DNA from: Pyropia yezoensis
Lineage: Eukaryota; Rhodophyta; Bangiophyceae; Bangiales; Bangiaceae
Assembly: GCA_009829735.1 (NCBI GenBank)
Contig: CM020619.1
Location: forward strand, 32,250,685 to 32,314,684
DNA length: 64,000 nt
Reading direction: 5' to 3'
Shown: positions 1 through 10,375 of the stretch, one piece after another
Layout: each line of letters begins with the position of its first letter
Position numbering within the stretch: the stretch's first letter is position 1
Notes under the pieces: model-generated
Databases searched by the model: none
What the model was told of the DNA's origin: nothing
What the model saw: the letters and a program-made list of their open reading frames with translations, nothing else
Program-made: the position numbers and the translations under genes

Positions 1-2
1 TG

Positions 3-3000
3 AGCGTTTGTGCCACGGAGCCGTTTGACTGGCCGCTGCAGTTGCTGGTGAGGTGCCCCCACCCAGAGACGCGCAGGAATGTGGCTTGCCTGTTGCAGAC
101 GGCCATATTGCGGCTCCGGACCGCTGAGTTGGAGGAGGGGATGTACCTGAAGTTTGCGCCGGCTGCTGCCGCTAACGTGCCTTCCACCGGGCCGTCCATG
201 CAGGACGCCGTCGTAGTGGACGATGACACAGCTGACGTAGAGCTGCGCGAAGACCCGACGAATCTCCGGGCCACTCCAGTGACGGCATTTGGGGGTGCCT
301 TGGCAACCGGCAGTACGGTAGCCGCCTTTGTGGACGCTTTAATCTCGCTGTTGCCCGTGGCGTATGCGACTGGTGACTGGAAGCACCTGGCACAGTTGTT
401 CTCGCTGTTGACCTGGTTCGCCACGCTGGGCGCCACCGAGCGAGGTTTCCTGCTTCGTCGTCGTGTTGCGCCACGGGTCCTGGATTTGTACCTTGGTGAT
501 GAGTCCCCGTATGCACCGTCTCGCGGGGACCTTCCGCGGACCAAGCGCCCGAAGACGGAGGAGGCCAACACGCAAGACGTGTTGCGTGCTCTCCTCCCGC
601 TAGTGAGCATGCTCACGCGCTCGATGGACTTCGGCAGCTCGAGTCATTCGCCCGTGGCGCTGCCAACGCCTTGCGCAGCCGGTTCCAGGAATTCGCCACG
701 GCCACCATCACCAGAGGCGTGTAATAGGGTCGCCGCGGTGGCGAGGGAAGGTTCTTCGTTGCTGGCATCGGATCCGGCGACGCCTGCAACGGCCAATGTG
801 GAATCCGTCAGCCAGCAGGCGTCAGCAACAGACGCGGAAGACATGGTGACCATCTCTGGGCCGACGTCTGTGGGTGATGGTGACGGAACTAGCGCCGCGA
901 CTGGCCGGACGGCACCCGCCCAACCAGTGCAAGGCACCTCACTTGCCGATGTCCCGGTTGCTGCTACGACAAGTCAAGCGCCGTTGACGCCTGTTGGCTT
1001 GCCGGGTGCAACTCTGCCACTGGCTGGCCGTCTGGAGGCGCGTTTTCTGGATTCGTATCTCTTCTGGTCGAACGTTCTCCGTGACGACTTGACTGGGGAA
1101 GCACTTGCGGAAATTGCTGTGCACCTGTGCAGCAACAGTGCGCCGGCGTCGCGAGTGCTGATTGACTCGGCCATTCGCGGGCTGAACGATGCGAACTACC
1201 CGTCCTTCCCGGCGTACTTCACGGTCCTCCGCCGCATCTTGACCGACTGTGACGATGTGCTCCGCTCGGCACGCGTTTCCTATATGATGCACTCTTTCGT
1301 GGTCATGGTGCAAGACAATCAGGCGTACAAGCAGGCCACGCTTCACGCGGTGCGGTTTGTGCATTCGCTGCTCAATTCAACCGACGAGGTCACGTTGATG
1401 GTGGCCGAGTGGCTGGTGGCCTCTACTGACCAATGGCTGGCCGCCTGGTTGCTGTGGTGCGAACACCCGCCGGTGCGGATGGAGGTGCTCTCTTTAGTGC
1501 GCCGCATCACGAGCATCAACAACGACCTCCACGGACGGGTATGCACGGCCCTCATTGGCTTGCTGCCGGTTGCGCTGGCCATTGCACGTGAGGCGTACAC
1601 TGCCCACCACCAGGCGACGGAGCAGACTGCGAGCGGGCAGCTTGGACTGCTCGCCGCGTACATTCACGCTCTACACGTTTTCCTGGCGGAGCAGGGCGCT
1701 CATGCGGCAGCTGGGGAAGCGTCCATAGCGCCTGCCGTCGAGAATGTGTCTGGCGACGCGGGGGCAAGTCCCGAGCCTGTCGTTCTTGGACTGCCGCGAC
1801 TGTTGCCTCACCTGGATATCTTGGGTGAGATCCTTCGGGTCGTGGATCTGCGCCGCTTGCCATGCGACGAGTCGCAGCTCGAGTTGATTTGCCTGCTGCG
1901 TGGTTTGGCCGACATTGACGGAGCGCCGCTCCTGATGGCGCGTCAGGCCTCGGTGGCTACCGGTCTTCGAAATTTTTTCATCTTCGTGCATCAGGGCAAT
2001 GATGCGCTCATGACGTACAACATGCGCGTTTTGCCCGTGCTGTACGAGGTTCTCGAGCTGTGTTGCCGTGCGGACCGGGCCTTCGTCGTGCAGCTGGTTG
2101 AGCACGGGGACATGACATTCGCGCTGCTCTATATTTACCTGGCGGTGGACTACGTGCAGCTTGTGCTGAGCCACATTCCGTCCCTTCACACGGTGCTCAG
2201 CTTTTGTGCACTGACGAGTCCGTCTTTTCGGTCCAAGCAGCGATCGGCGGTTCTGGAGCGCCTGTACAACATGCTGCCTTCTGCGGTACATGTGGCCAAC
2301 GCGAGTCTCTCCCAGCTCGCTGCCGCTGACGCGTCATTCCGCTTCCTTCACCAGGTTATTTGCACGCAAGAGGACGGGGCCGACTTGCAGGCAAACGAGA
2401 CCGACTCCAACTACTTGGTCATGGTTCTGACAATCCTGATCGATGCGTCGGCCGTGTCGGCCGAGACCCTCCACGTGGCCTTTCGTGCTGTGGACATCTA
2501 CCACCACGCGACCATGCTTCAAACACTCGAAGCACCGGGCGCGCTTGCGTCGCGAGTACACCGCATCGCGCCGTCCCTGCTTAAGCTGCTTCGTACCCGG
2601 CCGCCCGTGTCGCGCGCGGCTGCGGTTTCGTCTCAGAGGATAAGTGTGTACAACCTGATCCTCGCCTCCATCCCGTTCCAATCCGAAGCGTCAGTACACT
2701 GGGTGGACGTGCTGCAGGAGGACTCGGACCGCAACGTGCGGCAGGTTGGTCGTGGCGGCGGCGGCGGTGGGGGCGGCGACGAGGGTGCGCCCGACCAGCC
2801 GCTGCCGCCTGAGCCCACGCCCATGACGGCTGCTGCTGCGGCATCGACCGACGGCCCTGGGGTTTCGCCCGAAGCGGAGGCGCCGCGAGCGGCGACGACC
2901 GGCGCCACAGCGGCAGCAGGGGAGGCGCCGCCGCCCGATTCCAGCCGCTCACCCGGCCGCAAGTCACCTTCGTCTGAATCGCGCCAGCAGCTGGAGCAGC

Positions 3001-5342
3001 TGTCTGTGTCGGGATCGGCGACGGACGCTGATACATCTAGGGTGGGTTGCCCTTCCGGCGGGCCGCCGGAGCCCCTGCCGCGCGGTGTTCTGGGCACGGC
3101 GGGCGCCATTCATGCGAACAACGTTGCGGGCAGCAAAAGCACGGCGGATGGCACTGCTGCTTCGGACTCCCCAGCGGCCGACGTGGTCGGCGCCATCTCG
3201 GTGGCGACCGACGCGGCCAGCGCACTAGCGGCGGTGGCACGAGCGGCATCTGAGGACGCGGTCCGCGAGTCCGACGAGCGGCAGCCCGTCCTCGCGCGGG
3301 TGGCACGAGCGGCAGCTGAGGACGCGGCCCGCGAGTCGGACGAGTGGCAGCGCGTCCACGCGCGGGTGGCACGAGCGGCATCCGAGGACGCGGTCCGCGA
3401 GTCGGACGAGTGGCAGCGCGTCCACGCGCGTCTGACTCTTCCCTTCTACTCGGGGCACACGGGTTGTGACCTGCTGTTCATTGCGAGCTTGATCGGCCGC
3501 TATGCGGCGTTTTTAACGGACCCGCTGTCGCCCGTCGCGGCGGACGGCGCGTCGTTGTCAGCAAGGTTGGCGGCCGGCACGCCGCGGCGGCTCGAGGCGG
3601 CGAGTCGCCTCGTCAGCTCGGCACTGCTGATCAGTATCGAAAAGGAGCCGGTCCACCCGGCGGTGGTGGACATTGTCAACCACATGCTTAACGACGCGGA
3701 ACGGGTACGGCGGGACGCGGCGGCGGCGGCGGCGCGCGCGCCCGCCGCGTCACTTCCGGCGGTTGCGAGTGGGGATGGACCGGCCGCCGCCGCGGTGCCC
3801 GACGTGGGCGGTGGGACGGGCAGCGTCGGCGGCCGCGGTGACGAGGCGGCGGCGGCGGCTGCTGCGCCCCCTACTGACGCGCCAATACCGCCCGTGCTGT
3901 TCGGCGCACCCGCCGCGCGCGTCGAGCCGATCCTCCTCTTTTACCCGCGACTTGCCCTCCGCGCGCGCTTCCTCCCCCAGTACACCATGTCGTCAGACGC
4001 GGCGCTGCGGCTGGTGCAGCGGCTGCTGCGCGTCTCCCCTGCCCCCGCGGCGGCCGTGGACAGCGCGCTGCCGCTGGCCGACCTCACCGCGGTAGTGCGA
4101 GTGATGGCGGAGGATGTGGCCAATTTGCGCCGCTGGACCGACGCGGGGCAGCCCCGTGGGGAGGCGGGGGGCGAGCCTGTTGAGGTTCGCTGCTCCGCCG
4201 ACGCGGGCGGCCGGACCGGCCGTGGCCCCGTTGCTGCCATCGCCTTGCACCAGGAGGCGGTTGCGGCGGCGGCGGCGGCCGGCACCGCGCTCGCTGGCGT
4301 TGCCGCAGGCGCTGCGCCACTCCACTCCAACGGCCCCACCGGTCGCGACGAGGCGGCGGCGGCCGCGCTGGCAGCCTCGCCAGCGCCAGCCCCAGTGTCT
4401 GCATCATCGGCAGCGACAGCCGCCCCGCCCGGTGAGGGTGGCAGCGCCAGTGCCGGCGCTGCTGCCCCCGCCGTTGCCGGCGCCGGTGGCGGCAGCGGCA
4501 GTGGCGGTGGCGCCACCGCCGTTCCCCCCGACGTGCCCGTCGCGGCGGCCAAACGGGCCGTCTATCGAGTGCTGTCTGTCCTGGGCATGCTTGTCGTCGT
4601 TGCCACTAGCGGCAGCGACCGCCAGCGGGCGCACGTGGCGGCAATGCGCCTCCGCACGGCGGGCTCGCCAGTTGCGGCCGCCGCGGTGCTGCGGCCGGCC
4701 GGGGCGCTCGCGGGCACGGTGCTCGCCGCCAATCTCAACCGCCGGGCGGTGCGGGTGCTGGCGCTGCTGGTGGTGGGCGGTCGCGGTGGTGGCGGTGCCA
4801 GTGACGGCCGTTGTGGTGGTGGCGGTGGTGGCAGCGGCGGCGGCGGTGGTGCTCGTGACGGCAGCGTCACCGCTGCCGCGGACGACGCCGGTGGTGGGGG
4901 CGCTGCCGACGCGTCGACGCCGCGGTCGCCGTCGCGGCAGTCCCCCGCTGCGGAGGCGCGTCGTCAGTCTCCCGCGGCGGCGGCGGCGGTGGCGGCGGCG
5001 AGTACGCCCAGCGGGGGTGACGAGGCTGCCGCGGGCGGGGCGGCAGCACCTGCTGGCGCCCCCGCCGCAGCCGCCGCAGACGCGGCGGCACCGCACACGG
5101 CCAGTGCTGCCGCCGCCGCCGTCAACAGCGGCAGTGACGACGCGGCCATGGCCGACGCGCCCCCCGCCGTGGCCGCTGGCGGGGTGCCAGCAGCTGCGGA
5201 CGCACCGGCGGCCGCCGCGGCGCCCCCAGCCGGAGCGTCCCCCGCTCAACGGGCAGTGCCGCCCCCAGCGACGGCAGCCGGCGGCGGCGGCACGGAGACG
5301 TCTGGGCGCACCAGGACGTCCCCCCCCCCCCCCCCGGCTTGA
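3..5342 (+). CDS. USP9X/USP34-like ubiquitin hydrolase, C-terminal region (5'-partial)
   Basis: The frame is open from the left edge of the window to a TGA at 5340-5342 (about 1,780 codons), so the true start lies upstream. The first ~900 residues are well-mixed helical sequence. The opening (FDWPLQLLVRCP), a segment on laboratory of 'LLPVAYATGDWKHLAQLFSL' type, and 'ERGFLLRRRVAPRVLDLYLG' resemble the long non-catalytic region that follows the peptidase in USP9X/USP24/USP34. These are large cysteine deubiquitinases with helical-repeat arms. The Cys/His catalytic boxes are not in the visible part and would lie upstream. From about codon 905 the protein becomes Ala/Gly/Pro-rich with short globular islands (for example 3432-3710 and 3890-4140). 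It contains three 22-residue tandem repeats. Family assignment is from remembered similarity only; another HEAT/ARM scaffold remains possible. Confidence 0.5.
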   Translation, partial: SVCATEPFDWPLQLLVRCPHPETRRNVACLLQTAILRLRTAELEEGMYLKFAPAAAANVPSTGPSMQDAVVVDDDTADVELREDPTNLRATPVTAFGGALATGSTVAAFVDALISLLPVAYATGDWKHLAQLFSLLTWFATLGATERGFLLRRRVAPRVLDLYLGDESPYAPSRGDLPRTKRPKTEEANTQDVLRALLPLVSMLTRSMDFGSSSHSPVALPTPCAAGSRNSPRPPSPEACNRVAAVAREGSSLLASDPATPATANVESVSQQASATDAEDMVTISGPTSVGDGDGTSAATGRTAPAQPVQGTSLADVPVAATTSQAPLTPVGLPGATLPLAGRLEARFLDSYLFWSNVLRDDLTGEALAEIAVHLCSNSAPASRVLIDSAIRGLNDANYPSFPAYFTVLRRILTDCDDVLRSARVSYMMHSFVVMVQDNQAYKQATLHAVRFVHSLLNSTDEVTLMVAEWLVASTDQWLAAWLLWCEHPPVRMEVLSLVRRITSINNDLHGRVCTALIGLLPVALAIAREAYTAHHQATEQTASGQLGLLAAYIHALHVFLAEQGAHAAAGEASIAPAVENVSGDAGASPEPVVLGLPRLLPHLDILGEILRVVDLRRLPCDESQLELICLLRGLADIDGAPLLMARQASVATGLRNFFIFVHQGNDALMTYNMRVLPVLYEVLELCCRADRAFVVQLVEHGDMTFALLYIYLAVDYVQLVLSHIPSLHTVLSFCALTSPSFRSKQRSAVLERLYNMLPSAVHVANASLSQLAAADASFRFLHQVICTQEDGADLQANETDSNYLVMVLTILIDASAVSAETLHVAFRAVDIYHHATMLQTLEAPGALASRVHRIAPSLLKLLRTRPPVSRAAAVSSQRISVYNLILASIPFQSEASVHWVDVLQEDSDRNVRQVGRGGGGGGGGDEGAPDQPLPPEPTPMTAAAAASTDGPGVSPEAEAPRAATTGATAAAGEAPPPDSSRSPGRKSPSSESRQQLEQLSVSGSATDADTSRVGCPSGGPPEPLPRGVLGTAGAIHANNVAGSKSTADGTAASDSPAADVVGAISVATDAASALAAVARAASEDAVRESDERQPVLARVARAAAEDAARESDEWQRVHARVARAASEDAVRESDEWQRVHARLTLPFYSGHTGCDLLFIASLIGRYAAFLTDPLSPVAADGASLSARLAAGTPRRLEAASRLVSSALLISIEKEPVHPAVVDIVNHMLNDAERVRRDAAAAAARAPAASLPAVASGDGPAAAAVPDVGGGTGSVGGRGDEAAAAAAAPPTDAPIPPVLFGAPAARVEPILLFYPRLALRARFLPQYTMSSDAALRLVQRLLRVSPAPAAAVDSALPLADLTAVVRVMAEDVANLRRWTDAGQPRGEAGGEPVEVRCSADAGGRTGRGPVAAIALHQEAVAAAAAAGTALAGVAAGAAPLHSNGPTGRDEAAAAALAASPAPAPVSASSAATAAPPGEGGSASAGAAAPAVAGAGGGSGSGGGATAVPPDVPVAAAKRAVYRVLSVLGMLVVVATSGSDRQRAHVAAMRLRTAGSPVAAAAVLRPAGALAGTVLAANLNRRAVRVLALLVVGGRGGGGASDGRCGGGGGGSGGGGGARDGSVTAAADDAGGGGAADASTPRSPSRQSPAAEARRQSPAAAAAVAAASTPSGGDEAAAGGAAAPAGAPAAAAADAAAPHTASAAAAAVNSGSDDAAMADAPPAVAAGGVPAAADAPAAAAAPPAGASPAQRAVPPPATAAGGGGTETSGRTRTSPPPPPA
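3234..3431 (+). repeat. Three 66-bp in-frame tandem repeats
   Basis: Three consecutive 66-bp units (3234-3299, 3300-3365, 3366-3431) each encode 22 residues beginning VARAA and containing the charged core ED-AxRESDE. Units 2 and 3 both end in WQRVHAR, while unit 1 differs at several positions. The unit length is a multiple of three, so the frame is kept. The repeat sits between the low-complexity stretch and the next ordered segment of the USP-like protein and is predicted to be a charged helix. Confidence 0.9.
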
Positions 5343-6911
5343 GACACGCGCGCTGTGTCCCGTTTTTTTTGTTTTTGTATTTTTCTGATATCGGTTGTTC
5401 TTTCTTTCTCTTGTATTTGCGCGCTCTTGGTGTACCATCTTTTTTTTTTTGTTCGTTTGTTGTCACGAGTGTGTGTGTGTGTGTGTGTGTGTGCATGTGT
5501 GCCCCTCTTGTGTGGGGGGTTGGGGTGGGGGTGCGTGAGCAGGGCGCCGTGGGTGGGCACCCGCGCGCGCGCGTGTGTGTGTATGTACTGTACATACGTG
5601 CGTGCGCTGTGCCATGGGATGCCCCACCGGCCGCATGACGGGCGTCGTCGGTGGGGTACCCCGCCCCCCACCTGTTCCTCTTTTTTGGGTTTTTCTTTTT
5701 GTTTGCTCCTTGTTCCCCCATTTGCCTCACGTCACCCCCTCTTTTGTGCCTGTTGTGGTGCGGCGAGCTTCCTCCATCCCCCCTTCCCCCCCCCCCCCCC
5801 CCCCCCTCCCCTTCAGGGCCCTCCCGTGGCCCGCGCCCGCCGCGCTCTGCTGCCACCACTCCAGACGCGCTCTGCTGCCAGCCACCACTGCCGCCGCCGC
5901 CACCCGCTCCGTTTGCGCGCGTGTCGGCCCTTGCGTCCTTGTCAGCCCCCCCCCCCCTCTTGATCCGCCTACCACGGCCGGTGTGGCGCCTGCCGCGACC
6001 GGTCGGGTCGACCCGCCCACGGTGCGCCCCCAGCGGCCCGCTAGCCTCGTTCCGCCGCGGGCCGACACCGCCGCCCAGTCCCCCCCCCCCCCCCACACCG
6101 CCTCGCGCCCGCGCCCGCGCGCCTCGCCCCGGCGGGGCGAGGCGGCCACCGCCACCGCCACCGCCACCGCCACCGCCACCGCCACTGCCTCTCGCGGCGC
6201 GGTCGCGCGCTCCACCTGCCCCCGCCCCCGCCCCCCATTTTCCTCCCCCCCCCCCAACCAGCTGGTTGCGGCCACGTTGCCGCGCCTGGCGCGCCCCCAC
6301 CGCTTGGCGCCCCGCCCGTGCCGCGCGCGTACATACCGCGTCGCCGGCGGGGCGTCGTTCCCGCCGCCATTTATTTGGGGGGGGGAGGGCGGGAGGGGGG
6401 GGGACCGTCCCTCTCGCTGCAATGGCGGCTGTCGGCCGCCCCCGGCCGTGCGGGCCACGCGCGACCGGCAGGCGGGGGGGGGGGAGGGGGGGGGGGGGGG
6501 TGGCGCGGAGGGTGAGCGTGATAGCTTGGTATCCTCCCCTCCCGCCCCCCCCCCCCCCCCCGCCCCACCCCCGCCGCCGCCTCCTGCGCTCCACCCCGCC
6601 TCTGTCCATCCTGTCCCTGCCCGTTTGCGTCGTCTCGCCACTTCTTCTTGTCCCCGCGTGCCATCCCGTCCGCCGCTCCCCCTTGCTACCCCCGCTGCCC
6701 GTTGCAAACGCCCTTCTCCTTCCCCCTTTGCCTGACCCTCCGCCCCCCCCCCCCCCCCCCCCCCCCCCCGCCCCCGTCCCCCACCCTATCCTTTCCATCC
6801 CCCCCTCTGCGCCCGTGTGCGCCACGCACGGTGGGCAACCCGCTGGGGCACCTGTCGCACTGTCCAAAGTTCCTCCATTGTGGCTCTCACCCTGCTGGTT
6901 GGGCGGCCGGC
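5343..6911. other. Intergenic: T-rich, GT microsatellite, then C-tract leader
   Basis: After the USP-like stop comes a T-rich stretch (5363-5460, plausible 3' UTR/poly(A) zone), a (GT)12 microsatellite (5469-5493) and a G-rich trailer (5513-5550). Further on there is a CACCGC hexamer array (about 6147-6185) and several C or G homopolymers, including a C run at about 6741-6769 that precedes the next gene. Long frames through this DNA on both strands are Pro/Arg/Gly-only translations and I do not accept them as genes. Confidence 0.6.
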
Positions 6912-8688
6912 ATGGCTACCTCTGCGCTCGCCGCCCTGTACGCGTATGTCAACACGGTGGTGGAGGCGCTGTTTGTCATGGACCACCGGCTGCGAGCGGC
7001 CGTGGCGGGCGCGGGGGTGCCCGGTCGGCGGGCACAGACGAGTAGGTTTCGCGAGCGGGGGGTGGGAGATGCGGCGTGGCGATATCGGCGGCGGAAGGCG
7101 GGGGATGCCGTGGGACCGACGGCACGCCACGACGTGGCGGCAACACAGCACCACGGTCGCCACACCGCCGCGGTGTGAGGGGCGTCATGCTTGGGGTTTT
7201 GCCCTATCCGAAGAAAGACGGCTTTGGGGGGGCTCCCTGCTGACGCTCGCCGGTTTTGTCCAACGGCCGCTCCCATGCCCCCCACTGCGCAATGTTTGGC
7301 CACTGTACCCCTTCCCTTCCCCCCCCATACGGTTCCCCCCCCCCCCCCGCTACCATTCCACGCCCGTCCTCGCCACGCCACAGTCATGGAGGAGCTCATC
7401 GCGACGGCCCTGTCGCCCGCGGCGCTCGACGCGCACGCCCCCCCCTGCGCGCCGCTGGAGCTCCCCGCCCTGCGGGCGGCGCTGCTCGACGGCCTCGCCC
7501 ACCCCGCCCTGCGCCTGCCGCCGCCGTCTGCGGATGCGCTCTTCTCCCTCGCGGCCATGGGCCTCAAGACGCAGGCGCTGGGCAGCCCCGCGCCGGGGGA
7601 CATGGCCAACCACAGCGACCAAAAGTTGCGGGTCCTGCGCGACGTTGTCGCCGCCCACCGTACCGCCGGGGGGGGGGCGGTGGTGGTGGCGGGGGGGGGA
7701 CGGGGGGGGGTGCGGACCCAACACTGGTGAGGGGGGGGGGGAATCGCTCGCGCTCGCGGCCGCGGCAGCCGCCAGGGGGGGGGCGACTGTCGGGGGGAGG
7801 CGCCGCCGCGTCCACGACTCGCCTCCTCGACGGCGGCGGCGGCGGCGGCGACGGCGGTGGCAGTGGCACCGACGGCGGCTGCGGCGGTGGGGGTAGCGGC
7901 GGCGGTGGCGGCGTCCCGTCCGTGTCGACCGAGCGCCACTCCCGCGGCGCCCCCCCCCCCGGCGGCACCACCCCCGCCGCGACGGCGGCGCTGGCGGCGA
8001 TCGCCGCCGCGCGGGAGCGGATGGGCGGCCTGTACGAGCGCCCCCCCCCCGGGGAGCTCCGCCGCCTCCGGGCGACGGTCCTCAACACCCTCCGCGGGGT
8101 GGCGGTGCCGGTCGGCCCGCTCATTGCCGACGGCCTGCAGGCGTCGGCGGGGTGGCTGGTGGTGGCCCCCGCGGGGGGGCGGGGGGCCCACCTGGGCGCC
8201 GCCGCCGTCTTTGGCCGCGACGGCGAGACGGTTACCGACGCGTACGTGCTGCCGATTGCGGGCAAGGGGGGGGCGGGCGCGCCGACGGCCGGGGGGGGGG
8301 GAGGGGGCGGGGGGGGGGCGCCCGGCGGAGCCGCCTGTGGCGCCGCTGCCGCCGCCGTCGCCGGCGGTGGTGCGGGTGGGGGGGGTGGCGTGGGGGGGGG
8401 GGGTACCGGCCTGACAACCTCTACTCGGAGGCACGCCACCGGCTGCGGCGGGAGCGGGCGGCCGGGGGGTGGGGCGGTTCGGGTGGCGGCGGCGGTGGCG
8501 GCGGTGGGGCGGGGGGGATGGGGGCGTCGTCGGTCGGGCGGCCGCCGTCCCCACTGGGGGGGGGATGGGACGCTGGCGGGGGAGCTGGCGGGGGGGGGGA
8601 CTCGCGCGGCAGGCACGGGGAGGGGGCCCTCCACGAGGGTGAGGCGCTGCTGCCGGCGGGGGGGGCTGCCGACAGCTGGGGGGCGTGA
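6912..8688 (+). CDS. OSCP1-like protein (organic solute carrier partner 1 family), spliced, frame breaks in G runs
   Basis: Exon 1 (6912-7041) starts at an ATG in good context (GGCATGGC) and encodes the family opening, including EALFVMDHRLRA. A GTAGGT donor at 7042 and a CCACAG acceptor ending at 7383 join in phase to exon 2, which begins MEELIATALS and contains ALFSLAAMGLKTQ. A further junction lies between about 7727 (GTGAGG) and about 7864. The next exon carries GELRRLRATVLNTLRG and GPLIADGLQASAGWLV, again in family order. The tail (RPDNLYSEARHRL to the stop at 8686-8688) is in another frame, with the shift falling inside G homopolymers at about 8290-8410; this may be a sequencing indel or another small intron. 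OSCP1 proteins are linked to cilia and solute transport in animals; the role here is unknown. Exon 1/2 are firm, later boundaries are not. Confidence 0.6.
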
Positions 8689-10375
8689 GCAGCATGCCAC
8701 GGCGCGGGGAGGGGCTCCGCGGAAAGAGGGAGGGCGGTGCCGCCCCACACGGCACGCCCACACATGCGTGTGTTCTATTGAGGAATCCCCTCTGCTCTAT
8801 CGTATGCATCACGTGACGGCGCGTCTGCGTGACACTCTTTTTACCCCTGCTGCACACCGCCCGATCTGGCACGAGGCCTGCCGGCATCGGCAAGGGCGTC
8901 AGCAGGCCCACCGCCGGAGCGGTCGGGAGGGGAGGGGCGACGGCGGGGGCTGAGCTACGGCGCCGCCAAGACGCCTCCGCCACCGCCGCGTCCGCTACTC
9001 CGAACTTGTCCTTCATTGTTGGCTGGTATCTCGCTCGTGCTCCTTGGCACCCGCATGGTCCATGGTGCGTGAGTGGTGCGCCACTCAGTATCACCGCCCT
9101 CCGTGTCCAACGCAGGCCTGGTTCTTGTCCTCGTCTCATGGGGCGCCGTAGGTCCAAGCTATGGTGTGCCTTCCCGGCCACCAGGGTGCTCGCCGCAGTC
9201 CACCGTATCCGTTGGTCCATGCCAGCCAATCACCACAGGGACGCTGTTCATGCTCGTCAGTGCGCGCTGGCCACCGTCGGCCAAAGGGCAGACAAGAGAG
9301 ACGGCGGCACGCAAATACCCCTTGCAGATGCGGAGTGTGTAGGCCCAGGAGCGTAGCGTGGAGGCCCACGGGAGCCGCCCAACCCCCCCACCAAAGGTCT
9401 ACATACCAGCTTCCATCCCCGCCGCCATGTCACGTCGCGGCACGTCTCGTCCCACGACCCAGACCGCAGCCGCGCCTCCATCGCAGCCCCGGTAGCCAAC
9501 AGGCTGTCCATACTGACGCTCTACAGGCCTCCATCATGTGCATGCTACTGTGCATACACTGCTTGCTACAGTCCTTTCCGTGCAGCCGCGCTGATTGGCC
9601 GCTCCGCGCCTGACAATGCCGCCACCGACCGTCTGGCAAACAGCCCCCTGCGGTGGCATCGGCAGCGGTCCTCGCCACGCGCGCTCGTCAGCGCCACCGA
9701 CACCACCAGCAACTGCTGCCCGTTTGCCCGTCGCCGCCCCTTATCCGGCGCTGTTTGGGGGGGTGTCGCCGTGGTGGGCGGCCTCCGCTGGCCGCCCTCC
9801 GTCCCGCCTCCCGCGGGAGAGCGCGCGCCTCGCCCCCGGTGGCGTGCCTCATCCCCTCGTGCCAGCGCACGGCAGGGTGTGGCTGCCCCCGCTCCTGTGC
9901 ATACCCTCCCCCCTTGCTGTCCTCAACTCCCTTCCTTCTTTGTGACCCCGGCAGCTGCTGCCGAGTGCGCGGTCGGCCCTGACACGGCCGGTAGGTCCTT
10001 GTGGCAGCTGCAGCTGCTTACGGCCGTGGTGGCACCGGTACTGCGATGTCACCCTGGTCCTCACCGCGCGTTCATGTTGATGTGGCTCACCCTGCCGCCC
10101 TTCCTCTTCCTTTAAAGGTCTTCCCCGCCTTCCCCCCCCCTCTCTGACTGCGTCGTCATTCTCTTTCGTACCACGCGTGTGCAACTCTTAATCACCTCCC
10201 CCCCGACCCCCCTGCTTTTGCGGTTGCCCTCGCGTTCCCTCTCCTCCCAGACCCACCAGGCACTGCCTCCCCCCCTTCTCTTAGTGCTTCCCTCCTCTCT
10301 CTTTCGCTAGGCCTTGCCCTCCGTCTCCCCGAGGTCCCCAGACGGCCCAGACGGGCCTACAAGTTTAGTGGCACC
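8689..10375. other. Intergenic, no gene supported
   Basis: The OSCP1-like stop is followed by G-rich sequence (8690-8740), then about 1.3 kb of mixed sequence in which no frame looks like a known protein. From about 10,117 the plus strand becomes strongly pyrimidine-rich (C and CT runs up to 10,336). This matches the leader pattern before the methyltransferase start at 10,376. Confidence 0.55.

Noticed and set aside
5122-9229. Very long minus-strand frames (over 580 and 780 codons) through 5.1-9.2 kb
   Set aside because: They are almost pure Gly/Arg/Pro translations of C and G homopolymers, overlap real plus-strand exons and contain no domain-like segment.
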